Shown one piece after another: positions 49,536 to 59,793 of a stretch of DNA of 64,000 nucleotides. The DNA comes from Acestrorhynchus altus (lineage: Eukaryota; Chordata; Actinopteri; Characiformes; Acestrorhynchidae). The notes under the pieces were generated by a model, which was not told where the DNA came from, made no database searches, and saw nothing but the letters and a program-made list of their open reading frames with translations. How positions within the stretch are numbered: the first letter of the stretch is position 1; each line of letters starts with the position of its first letter. The stretch is from NCBI GenBank assembly GCA_034509495.1, contig CM067513.1, positions 22,022,979 to 22,086,978 on the forward strand, read 5' to 3'. Made by a program: the position numbers and the translations under genes.

Positions 49536-49710
49536 AGTCAGGTTCATAAGTATTTAGACAGTGACACATATTTGCATCTGAAGGCCACCTCAGTTGTGTA
49601 CCAAGAAGTGACTGAGGTGCAGACTTTTGGCTTTAACTCAGGGGGTTTAACAAAAATATTGCATTATAGTTTATGATTGAAATATGTTTTTTATACACTC
49701 CCATGTACAA
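49536..49710 (+). mobile_element. Terminal fragment of a Tc1-like element
   Basis: TACAGTCAGGTTCATAAGTA at the left is the form of a known fish Tc1-like terminal repeat. It is followed by GACAGTGACACA, AGTGCAGACTTT-like and GGGGTTTAACAAAAATATTG words in the expected order. The similarity fades after 49710; the transposase is absent. Confidence 0.55.
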
Positions 49711-50974
49711 TGAATGTATATATTTCTCTTCTGTGGTCTTCCATTATTTATGGTGTTGCTAAGCTTCTTTCTCTCACATTGTCTGTCAGTAAGCCAAATC
49801 AGGTCAATTCTTTTTAAAGCACTTTTAAAAACATTACTTTGGACAAGTTATGCACTTGGAATTAATACCAGACTTTTTATTAATCTAATGAGGAACTGTT
49901 TATGAGATAATTGTGAATTGCTTTTGAGCCTGTGAAAGTGGAGAGCTTATGCAAAATATCTGCAATTCCTGAACTGTTAAGATATTTTTGTTTCCCTTGA
50001 ATTAAAATCTCCACTTCAGTCATATTGTAATCATTTAATTTCTGATCCAGTGTACTGATGTACAGATGCATTTGCCAAATACATATAGAACTCACTGTAA
50101 ATGTTGATGACATAGTAAGTTTACTAGCTGCCACATGTAACAATTAGTAGTTATTATTTTATTGACGTAACAGATATCTGAATTTATGAGTTGACATTGG
50201 TCAGATTTTGTGGGCTGGTGAGAACTGTTCCTTCGTTGTGTCATTATGGTAACTGAGCTTGAGCTATGATGTCATGAAGTCATTTTATCAACACAACAGA
50301 CTGGCTACAGAACATGACCTTTTCTGAGTTTGTAAATAAACAGTCCTTTGAGTCCAAAGGGTCTCACAAAAGTCAGCCAGTAGTACTTGTGACTACTGGA
50401 TAAAATGGCATTAAAGTATTATTTCTAAGAAGCATATCTTAACACCCTTTCATTGGCTTATGTTCTTAGAAGTGCAAAAGTCCTCCTTCCCAGGATCAGA
50501 GCAAGTGCTACACCTAAACTGCACACATTTGTCACTTAAAATGCTAAATTGTGTGGGAGAGCTTATTCCCAAGCACACTGGGTTCATTTGTGCACTCTTG
50601 GAATCTGGATGGTGTCCAAAGTGAATAGGTAATGTACTGTATATAAATTGCTATTAGTAGTAAGCTTTTTTATAATACCATGCTGTAATGTTTGGTTTTA
50701 GGACTGGCTGAGTGGCAAGTCGCAGAAACCTGGAAATTTAAAAACTTGTTTTCTTGTTATGCAAAAGCCTACAAAATGTACAAACATCTCGAGCAATGTT
50801 CTGGAAACATTGGTGAGGTTCATAAAAATGGAAAACTTTGGGTATAATGACTGAAATCTCTTATTTTATAGGTTGTAACATTACAATGCCATTTGGTTAG
50901 GAAAAAGAATGATGTCTGTCAAAGCATCTCATGGACTGAAAATAGATCAATGCCCATCAACATGTTCACAGTGG

Positions 50975-51287
50975 CTTCATGTCTTATGAGTCTCATTTGT
51001 AACCCTGCCCCTTCCTAATCAGTGGTTCCAGGTGTGTCCAATGTTATGTTCTATTTAAAACCATTTGTCTCAGCTTGCCTTTGTCAATCATTTTGTTTCT
51101 GTCATAGTTTGTTCCTGGCTTGCTTGTTTTACAACTTTGTGTAGAGATTGTTGGTTTATTTCCACCCCAGTTCAGTATTTATCAGCATATTTCATTCGTT
51201 TTGTACTTTGTGTTTTTTCATTAAATCCTCAACCCCAGCGTTTACCTCCACTCCCTAGTCATCTGTTCTGTCTGTCCGATCCTGACA
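50975..51287 (+). mobile_element. Solo-LTR-like segment, same family as 55484-55899
   Basis: Its end TCTGTCCGATCCTGACA matches the end of the minus-strand LTR at 55484 (CCATCCGATCCTGACA). Both share a CATGTC start, a C-rich stretch before a TTTAAA-type TATA region (here CTATTTAAAACC, near 51052) and an ATTAAA/AATAAA signal before TCAACC. I could not find a target duplication, so the left border is approximate. Confidence 0.6.
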
Positions 51288-52049
51288 CCTTGGGAGGAAC
51301 CAGGCTCATGAGGGGGGACCCATCCTCCTCTGGTCAAACTACTCATACAGCTGCATATGTGAATACATATATACATAAATAGCTGCATATTTTTCCAAAG
51401 TGCTGTAGTATCACTCTACCACATCAGTATATGTGCTTCTTTCACTTTCAGTTCTTTATCTCTTAGCTTGCCCAGAAATGCACAAGAAAAGTGTGTTCTT
51501 TAGCAGGGGCTCAAAGTATGAACTATTTACTTCCTACATGTTAAGGGAATTCAACAGAAAAAATATCATGACGTTGCTTTAACTAACTTAATTTGACAAA
51601 GCTTGCTGATTTATTTGGGGTATGTGTTGAGGTTGCCAAGCTGTGAAATTAATTAATACAGTGTTCATGTACTAAAATTTGACTTGTTACTGATCTCGTA
51701 ACTCAGAGGATGCCGTTTGGAAGAAAATGTTTTGTAGGACAAAACATATAGACTTAATCTTTCTGTTCAGCACAGGGCACAACAGATGTGATCTTTAATT
51801 ACTGTTATTCAGGTAAACAACTTATTTCCAGGATTATTTAAAATTGTAATACTACAGAATAATGTCTAGACTAATCTGTTGTGAAAAGACATATTTCATA
51901 ATTTTGCTTGATAACAGCTTCAACTTGTCTCTGTTTTTTAATTAATTATTTGAGTCTCTGTAAATTGTACCAATTTATTTGTACTTTATTTTTTACTATG
52001 AATGGTATTTCGGGAACGCTATTAGGTGGCTACCCATCGACCACTGAGT

Positions 52050-52640
52050 TTATGCCCTCCATATAGAGATTTGAATCAGATGTGACTTAAGCAACAGGGC
52101 ACAGTGAATAGATGTCACATCACTTGAGAATTAACCTCAGACAGCCAGCCTTTTTAACCGTGGCCAACTGAGGATGACAGGAAGAGCAGGAAGGAGCACA
52201 TTATGAGCTGGCGTAACAGTCCATGTTCTCCTTCACATCCAACCCAGGCAAGGCAAACAAGGCCAACATGGAGGGGGAACTTGATTGAGCCAATTGATGT
52301 CATAGTGTTTGGATGGCTGGGTGCTGTTGAAGTGCCGCTGCAAGAACCACAAGGTCGACGTCTCGCTATCATGCAGCCCGCCGCATTAATGTCGCCTTAA
52401 AACGAAAAAATGGGAGGGGGAGAAAAATGGAGCGATCGAGCTGAGGGAAAAGAGGGTGAACAAAAGTCCAGCTGTGAGCCTGCAGAACCAGCAGCTAATT
52501 GAAGACGGAAAAGATGGAAAGCCGAATGTGTCAGAATACCGTAATTTACATTTGAAATGCATCCACAGCGCATTACTTTCACAAAGCCTTTCATTGAGCA
52601 GTCAAATGAGTGTTTCTATGGATTTATTTGTCCCGGTTAT
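52050..52640. promoter_or_regulatory. Candidate conserved non-coding segment
   Basis: A repeat-free 600-bp island with raised GC and CpG in its middle (CAAGGTCGACGTCTCGC at about 52350; GAGCGATCGAGC at about 52430) and TTAATGTCGCC and GCTAATTGAAG words. The overlapping ORFs on both strands are short and without homology. It could be an enhancer or an unannotated promoter. Confidence 0.35.
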
Positions 52641-53555
52641 TTATTTATTGATGTTTTCCGTCATCGCTATGAATGCTTAGCTGTGTGAGGCTGGAGCTTG
52701 AGCAGTGCTGAAACAGCAGGTGGCATCTCTGACAGCATAGACGAGTTTGAGCTCAGCCACACGACCCGCCAATCAATTCCTGTTTCCACCCAGACAAGCA
52801 TAACACACAGGGGAAGTTTGTATGCTACTATATGAGGGTAACCTTTTTATATGTGTGTAAACGTTGTCTAATAGAGCTGTGAGCAATTGAGGATAGTTTT
52901 ATCAATTTTATCACTCAAGACATTGTTTGGCTGTTTGCCTGTTTGTTTTAGATCCTGGCCAAATTACACTTTACTTGAGGTTATGCAGCCAGGAGGCCTG
53001 TGGATTTGCCTGTGAAGACACCAAATATAAGATGTTAACGTGACAATTTCCTGATCCAGGTTTGTGTTTACGCAGGCAGTAACCCACACAGTTGTACATT
53101 TGGGGGGGAAGAAGGCCTATTTATTGCATGGATTTGAATCATACTGTAAGCAAATTGGGCATGAAGGAACAGAAGTCACGTGAACAACAATGTGTCCTAA
53201 TCCAGCTTTAATAGGCATGTTATTGTTTCTATTCATATCACATGACTGGGTGTAAGTGGGAGTGCAGTGACTGTTGAGGGGATTACAGAAGTGGTAGTAA
53301 TCCAGGCTTTACAAGCACTCTGCTCAAACTGTTGGTACACACAACAGGTTTATGTGGTGTTGGGTGATTGGTGGGCAGTACGACTGAGGAAGTAGATAAC
53401 AAGATGTTCCATGAGCATCTCTACATTTAGAGTACAGTTGCTGCCTACGCTACCTATCTTACTCATTTGCAAACGAGGTAACTAATAAAGCTGGACTTCA
53501 AGCATTAGCTTGATATGGAGATAGCATTTTATTTCTTAGCGATCCACATTGTTTC

Positions 53556-54235
53556 TACAACCCCAAATCTAATGAAGTTGGGATGTTGTGTAAAACATAA
53601 ATAAAAACAATATGATGATCTGCAAATCCTTTTCAACCTATATTCAGTTGAATACACTACAAAGATATGTACGTAGGCATGGGTAACTTGTGAAGGATCT
53701 GTGAAGGAACCATTAATGCTGAACAGTACATACAGATTTTGGAGCAAGATATTCTGCCATCCAAGCAACGTCTTTTCCAGGGACATCCCTGCTTATTTCA
53801 GCAAGACAATGCCAAGCCACATTCTGCATATGTTATAACAGCTTGGCTTCATAGTAAAAGAGTGCAGGTACTAGACTGGCCTGTCTGCAGACTAAACCTG
53901 TCTCCCATTGAAAATGTGTGGTACACATTATGAAATACAGTGGAGACTGGACTGTTGAGCAACTGAAGTTGTACATCAAGCAAGAATTCCACCTACAAAG
54001 CTTCAACAATTAGTGTCCTCAGTTCCCAAATGCTTATTGAGTGCAGTTAAAAGGAAATATGATGTAACCCTGTCCCAAATTTTTGGAATGTGTTGCAGAC
54101 ATTCAAATATCCATTTGAACATTACATTTTTTGTCTTTGTAGTGTATTCAATTGAATATAAGTTGAAAAGGTTTGCAAATCATTGTACTCTCTTTTTATG
54201 TATGTTTAACACAAAATGCCACTGGAACTGGGGTA
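53556..54235 (+). mobile_element. Internally deleted Tc1/mariner-like element with ~100-bp inverted repeats
   Basis: Left (53558-53666) and right (54132-54234) ends are long inverted repeats: AACCTATATTCAGTTGAATA on the left matches TATTCAATTGAATATAAGTT on the right. Between them the plus strand encodes LFQQDNAKPHSA (second catalytic Asp) and LNLSPIENVW (catalytic Glu) in one frame with 34 residues between, that is DD34E spacing. KLYIKQEF and SVPKCLLSAVKRK follow in other frames. The N-terminal DNA-binding domain and first Asp are deleted. The left end abuts TA. Confidence 0.85.
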
Positions 54236-54596
54236 AAATCAACATTTGCTTGCTAGTTCTCTACTGGGCATAGATTCATTTAGCTGTCATATTATCAATG
54301 GCTGTAAAATAAATGTGCCACCTTATACAAATAATGCCATAGTCTTCGACCAAAAATGACATTTGGTTCCCTAAACAATCAAGTTTGAAAAAGAGTTGTG
54401 AGGAACCAATTAAAAACTTATGGAACCTTAATAAACTCATGTTAAGATTTTCTTTTTTACTAAGTGCTTTCCTAAAACCTTATATTACATTAAATTTACT
54501 TTAAATTCTTCACACTCACATATATTATGAATTTAAAAACTTGTCTAAAAACCATCAATTGAATGGTTTTGAAACCAAAAGTGGTTCCTTTATGGC

Positions 54597-54745
54597 AGGG
54601 ATGCACAATCCTGGTTCTGGAGCTCTGTCACCCTAGTGGAGCCCAATTACAATCGGGCTCCAGTTCCCTGATGCCTTTGAAGGCCATCATTGCCTGGATC
54701 AGTTGTGGTAGATTAATGTTGTAGCGCTTTTTTTTAATTGATGAT
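54597..54745 (+). mobile_element. hAT-like repeat fragment
   Basis: CAGGGATGCACAATCCTGGT followed by TCTGGAG resembles the terminal region of fish hAT elements, compared with CAGTGTTTCTCAACGCTGGT then CCTGGAG at 6900. No matching right end was found. Confidence 0.4.
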
Positions 54746-54966
54746 CAACAGGACCATAATTGGGATGTTCTTTATTTTATAGCATATGACAGAAGTGTAT
54801 AATTCTACATGTCTCACACTATATATTGTGTATTAGTCTTGGAACTTATGTACAGATGCTTCACCATTTACACAAGGGGGGACCCATCCTTCACATATAA
54901 CGACATATATGTAGTTAGTTATGGGACACTGAACCCCCTCACACCTGTTCTAATACTTCTGTGTAC

Positions 54967-56605
54967 TACATTTACACTTACATTTGCGGCATTTAGCAGA
55001 CGCCCTTATCCAGAGCGACTTACAACATTACTAAAGTAATGTTAGTTCGCTGGTGGACATAGTAGTAACAGTAACAACTAATTAGGGTCTGTGTAATTTC
55101 TACATAGTTGGTGATGGCAGGTGGGAAACGAGTCCAGGTCCAGTAGCTGGAAGGTGGGAAGCCAATGTGAAGTGGTGGCAGGGGAGCTCAGGGTCCTTCT
55201 CAGATGGGGCAGAGGAGCTCAAGGTTAGCATTTCATCAGCTCAGGCCGCGGCGTCATCATTGACTCGGAAAAGGTAAACAGATGTAATTAGTTTAGTGTT
55301 TAGATTTATAGAGAATAGAGAACATAGTGGTGAGTGACTCCAGCAGATTTGACTATAACAGCCTAACTAAGGAGAGGAACTAACTAACTAAGGAACCAGA
55401 AGGTAACATGGGAGCATCCTGAAACATTGGTGTCCAACCACTCTGCCATCACAAACCTGAGTAATTGCGTGAAGGAGTCAGATTGTCAGGATCGGATGGG
55501 CAGAAGAGATGACGATGGGGTGCGTAAGCAAACACAGGGGTTGAAAGTTTATTAAGAAAACACAAAGCACAAGATGAACTGAATACACTAACCGATACAA
55601 ACTACAGGGCTGACTGAAACTAAAACAGAATATAAACTAACAAAGTAATACAGTAAGAAACAGAAACAAAGAAACACTGACTACATTCACAGGTAACATT
55701 ACAGTGTACTGACAAAGACAGGATTGGACTTAAATACAAAAGACATGGGTAACAGTTGGGACAAACTAAGGAGAGGGCAGGTAAACAGATTAGACACAGG
55801 TGGTAATGGGTGGAACAAGGGAGGAGACTATGACAAAACAAACACAAACCATGTGCTAAGGAGCAGGGAAGGCAGTACTGACAAGAAACAGACATGACAC
55901 AGATGGCAGCACCAACATCCCAGTTTACCATAAGTCCATGAACTCCTGGATCTGCAGACTATAACTAATCTAAGACATTAATGACCAAATGCTACACTGA
56001 ACAAGTAAGTTTTCAGCCTAGACTAGAAGATTGAGACTTTGTCTGAGTCCCGAACATTATCTGGAAGTTTATTCCAGAGCTGGGGGACATGAAAGTTTAA
56101 GTTAGGACCCTGGCTGCAGCATTTTGAACTAACTGATGTCTATTTATGTTCCTGCTTGGAACAACCTGACAACAGTGCATTGCAATAATCTAAGCATGAC
56201 ATGATAAAAGCATGCACTAGTTGTTTCAGCTTTGTGTAAGGATAGGCCATTTCTTAACTTGGAAATGTTACAAAGATGATGAAAAGCTGTCCTATTAATA
56301 TTGCCTATGTGTTGGTCAAATGATAAATCTGAATCAATAATGACACCCAATAATGTCATGTTTCTGAGCCAGGTACAACTGAGAAATCAGCCAGATTTGA
56401 CATTAAGTCTGATCATTTTTTTCTTGCAATTTTAATACCCAAGAGGAGGACCTCTTTAATCTAGTTTCATCTTCAGGCTTAGCTGATATATACAGTTGTG
56501 TATCATCTGTATCATCAACAGTGGAAGTCATGTCTGTTTATTACTGTGCCAAGGGGTAGCATAGTATTATAGTGTTAATTGCTGCACTAAGATCATGCAG
56601 AATAA
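54967..56605 (-). mobile_element. 5'-truncated L2-like LINE, interrupted by a solo LTR
   Basis: Read on the minus strand from 56605, the order is that of a fish LINE reverse transcriptase. LHDLSAA (56578-56603; motif A with a catalytic Asp) comes first, then MLPLG...FHC, then TDDTQLYIS (56483-56510; the YADD motif C with Tyr-Ala altered), then LGVIIDSDLSFDQHIGNINRTAFHHL (around 56280-56350). The C-terminal and UTR parts follow. The 3' end is the L2/RSg-1 type tail (GTCGCTCTGGATAAGGGCGT on the minus strand) near 54967-55025. Deletions and frameshifts make it inactive. Its tail matches the SINE tails at 7146 and 14405, so relatives of this LINE may have mobilised them. Confidence 0.8.
55484..55899 (-). 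mobile_element. Solo LTR (416 bp) inserted into the LINE
   Basis: The ends are TGTCAGGATCGG and GACATGACA, and CAGAT is duplicated at 55479-55483 and 55900-55904. On the minus strand the LTR runs TGTCATGTC...GATCCTGACA with an AATAAA just before CTTTCAACCCC. LINE sequence resumes on both sides, so the LTR arrived later. No internal retrotransposon genes remain. Confidence 0.9.
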
Positions 56606-56727
56606 GCACAAGATTTAAGTCTCAGTGTTTCTGTCCTTGTTTTAATTAAATATAAAACAACATATTATAAATATATTAATCTGTAGCCGTGATAAAAGGG
56701 AAATTATTTTACTTACTGTTGAATTGA

Positions 56728-57111
56728 GCTGCAGCTTCAGGTAATGTTCACATCAAGTGAGAGAAAATGAGATCTCTGTGATTTTGATTTTGGCATGATT
56801 TTTGATGCCAGGCTGCATGTTGGAGTTTTTCTTTAACTGTTGATCTCCTTGGATTTAGGCACAGCAGTCTCTAGTGTTCACTCAGAATAGTGCAATGAAA
56901 AAAATCCAGTCAATGGCAGTTCTGCAGTATCTTTGATATAAGAAGCCAACAGAGAATGTCCAGCCTGACAGTAAACCAGATAATTCCTCTGTAATATCAT
57001 GGTGAGCAGAAAGGTATCTCAGAATGCATGACTGTGTTATGTCCACAGTTCAAGCTGGTGGTGTAATGGTGTGGGGAATGTTTTCTTGGTTTACTTTGAG
57101 TCCATTATACC
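56728..57111 (+). mobile_element. Tc1-like element, left half (split by an insertion)
   Basis: It starts around GCTGCAGCTTCAGGTAATGT and continues through the transposase N-terminal region (GCACAGCAGTCTCTAGTGTT, then CTCAGAATAGTGCAA). It reaches the VQAGGVMVWGMFSWFTLSPL motif (about 57045-57105), close to the GGSIMVWGIFSW block of Tc1 transposases. The region between N-terminus and this motif, including the first catalytic Asp, is shortened. The reading continues at 58122. Confidence 0.7.
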
Positions 57112-58120
57112 GAGGTGGAAAGTAAGGAAGTATAAGTACTTTGTTAGATACTTCAGTAGATTTTTTCAGTATATTTACTAACAGACTAAACCCAAAATCA
57201 TTCTTTTCCAATTTACATGTGTTTGCCTTGCCCCAAACCCCCACACCTGTGCCTCAAATTCATTGCATACTAATTAATCATCTTTGGGCATCATGCATTG
57301 AAATGGGTTTTGCTAGTCCATATCTGAACCCTTTTTACTGCATCATAATGGTTATGAAAACCAAATGTTTTCACATAGTTAAAGTGTGCATCAGAGTCAG
57401 AGGCTGCTCTCTCACAAACACTGAGGGACATTGCGATGCTGGTTAATACAGCATCCAGGAAAAACTATGATGTTTAATCCACTGTGTACCCAGTGTCAGT
57501 GTTATTGTACTCAAAAGCATCCATACATAGCTAACATGGTTTAATATTATAATTGATTAATTATTAACTATTATTTCCAATCACTTTCCTTAGTTCAGTT
57601 GAGTTAAATCATTTACTCCTGTGAGGAGGGAGTATTGGGGTTTTCAGTGGTCTGAGAAATGGGTTTCCAAATCTCAATGGCATTTCACCAGTTTTCTGGA
57701 ATTGTATATCTTTACACCAGTTTGAAAACCAGTAAATAGCTGTAAGACAGAAAGATAGAAACAGGCTAATAGAAAATGTTAATAACACATTCAGGGTATC
57801 AGAGCTGAAAACCATACATGACTATTTTTACCATCTGTGAACAAAAACTTTTTCATATTTTGCTGAAAAAAGCAGAGATTAAAATGCAACTTGTATGATT
57901 TTGCAGATCATGACATTATTAAAGAAAATTTTTATTCAACATTGAATTTTATATCAACATGAATCATGAAAATTGAGAAATTACAAGATTTTAATACATT
58001 TAATACATTAGTTGAGTATAAAAATGAAAATCACACTTCAACCTTTACTTAAGTATTCTCTAACTCTAATTTCCACTTTTACATAAGTAAGGGACTTGTG
58101 TATTTCTGCCACTTGTGCCA
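57112..58120. mobile_element. About 1-kb insertion inside the Tc1-like element
   Basis: The Tc1-like sequence stops after ATTATACC (57104-57111) and resumes at TTTATACC (58121-58128), a candidate 7-8-bp target duplication with one mismatch. The insert begins GAGGTGGAAAGTAAGGAAGT with AAGTAC/ACTT-rich sequence and ends with TTTACTTAAGTATTC and TTTCTGCCACTTGTGCCA. That pattern is typical of a fish hAT-like repeat with ACTTGAGTA-rich ends. It carries no recognisable protein; the 101-residue frame at 57141 has no similarity. Confidence 0.6.
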
Positions 58121-58121
58121 T

Positions 58122-58443
58122 TTATACCAAACACTTAAATGCTTCAGCCTATTCAGGTATTGTTGCTGACTATGTGCATCTCTTCATGGCTACAATTTAC
58201 CTATCTTCTCTGTCACAAAGCAAAAGTCTCAAGCTGGATTCATTTATATGACAGTGAGGCTGGTGTTCATCAGTAGCCTCACTTGTCAATTTTTCTGAAT
58301 CAGAATACCTTTGGGATGTAGTAGAATGGGAGATTTGTGGCATGAACATGTTGTCCAAAAATCTATATAAATTTTAGTGCAATCATGGCAACATGGACCA
58401 GAATCTCTAAAGAATATTTTCAAAATCTTGTGGAATCCAAAAT
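58122..58443 (+). mobile_element. Tc1-like element, right half
   Basis: It resumes with TATTGTTGCTGACTATGTGC (IVADYVH), CACAAAGCAAAAGTC (HKAKV; the preceding QDNAP catalytic stretch is deleted) and a damaged Glu motif before CCTTTGGGATGTAGTAGAAT (LWDVVE). It ends with CAACATGGACCAGAATCTCT and AATCTTGTGGAATCC (LVES). It is inactive. Confidence 0.7.
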
Positions 58444-58789
58444 CTTTATGCAGTTCCAATATCATCTTTTTAATAACTTGTTCAAAGAGTGTATGTTGTC
58501 ATGCTGTTTTTATGTTCACTGGCTGTGTAACCAGTCTATATAGTATACATACAGTATAATGTTTATTAGTCATAAGACAGTTAAATGCACAATGACTAAT
58601 ATGTTATCCGGTAGTGAACAAGATATATTTTGCAATTATTTTGCTTATAAAAATGTTTGAAGCTTAAGTTTTAATTTTATTGTTTGATATGCTGATATCA
58701 GTTGCCATTAACTGAATGAGTATCTTAATTAACCAACTTTATATATAATACCCAAGTAGTAATTAAAATGTGAACATGTCAGCCACATA

Positions 58790-59530
58790 GTGGTCTTTGT
58801 TTGCCTGGACTCATGAAGAGTTTTGACAGTATTGGCGGAACCTTCGGGCTATCGACACACACTTGGCACACTGAAGACAATAGTCAAAATGTGACGGCCT
58901 AGACCAGAGACCAGGTGCAGCAGCCAGCAAGGTCTGAGATGGCTACTTGTGCGAAGAATGGCTTGAGGGTGTTAAGAGTTAAATGGGGACAGAAATGCTC
59001 TGTCAAATGAAATCGCTAATTATGACCTCCACCACAATCCCACAGTGCAGCAGGACTGATGGCTCCTATAATGGGAGCTATTGGCATAATGAGGAGATGG
59101 AGAGAAACTGCCTAAAAAGGGGAGCTGTGCGTTGACTGACATCTTTGATGCCGAAACCAATTAGATTGGGCCGAATGGAGCAGACCTGATGCCCCCCTCC
59201 CCAACACTATCCCACCCACCCCCTTTTCTCGAATTTATTATATTCTGTCACAGACGCAAGGCTCAATTTGTCAATTCGGTATCAGGTTGTGTGTGTGGCG
59301 GCAGTGGAAAGAGGGGAACGGGGAGATTGACAAGGGGTTGGAGGGCCCAGGGAACAAATGAGGGTGTCTGATAATGGGCATTCTGCACACCATGTGACAT
59401 TTCCTACCCAGCTGTCCGTGGGCCCTGTCTGCTGCTGAGAAGAATCGGTCCCTTTGTTCGGGCCCGTTACTGAATGGAGGCCCTGAGCAGTTTCCCAGAG
59501 AGGAAACTGAGAGGCTAATAGAGTGAGTGC
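58790..59530. promoter_or_regulatory. Candidate conserved non-coding segment
   Basis: A long repeat-free stretch, GC-richer than its surroundings, with TAAT and CCAAT words (AATCGCTAATTATGACC, CCAATTAGATTGGGCCG), CGGGCTATCGAC, GGGCCCGTTAC and pyrimidine-rich blocks near 59190-59225. The only ORF, at 59189-59371, has no homology. It may be an enhancer cluster or a distal promoter; no alignment was made. Confidence 0.35.
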
Positions 59531-59663
59531 GATGTGTTGCCAGGTTCTTTCATTATGTCCATATTTTCCGAAGGGCTGTGTTAACGAGGCGGCGCCTCAG
59601 GTTGAGGGTAACAAGCTGTCTATCACTCCACACACATACACACATAGTGAGAGAGGGAAGGAG

Positions 59664-59664
<1 letters not shown>

Positions 59665-59730
<66 letters not shown>

Positions 59731-59733
59731 AAC

Positions 59734-59782
<49 letters not shown>

Positions 59783-59793
59783 GACAGACAGAG
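59665..59793. repeat. (GA)n-rich microsatellite
   Basis: Long GA runs interspersed with GACAGACAGA variants over about 130 bp. The Arg/Glu frames on one strand and Leu/Ser frames on the other are artefacts. Confidence 0.97.

Larger units (their letters stand above)
45688..54596. other. Intergenic DNA between listed features: nothing further recognised
   Basis: Stretches 45900-46820, 47200-48399, 48471-49535, 49711-50974, 51288-52049, 52641-53555 and 54236-54596 show only short ORFs without homology. At 51288-51340 the sequence CTTGGGAGGAACCAGGCTCA and GGGGGGACCCATCC resembles another dispersed fish repeat, and GGGGGGACCCATCCTTCACA recurs at 54877-54896. Confidence 0.45.

Noticed and set aside
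55620..55931. 103-residue minus-strand ORF
   Set aside because: Lies within the solo LTR and lacks retroviral or host protein motifs.
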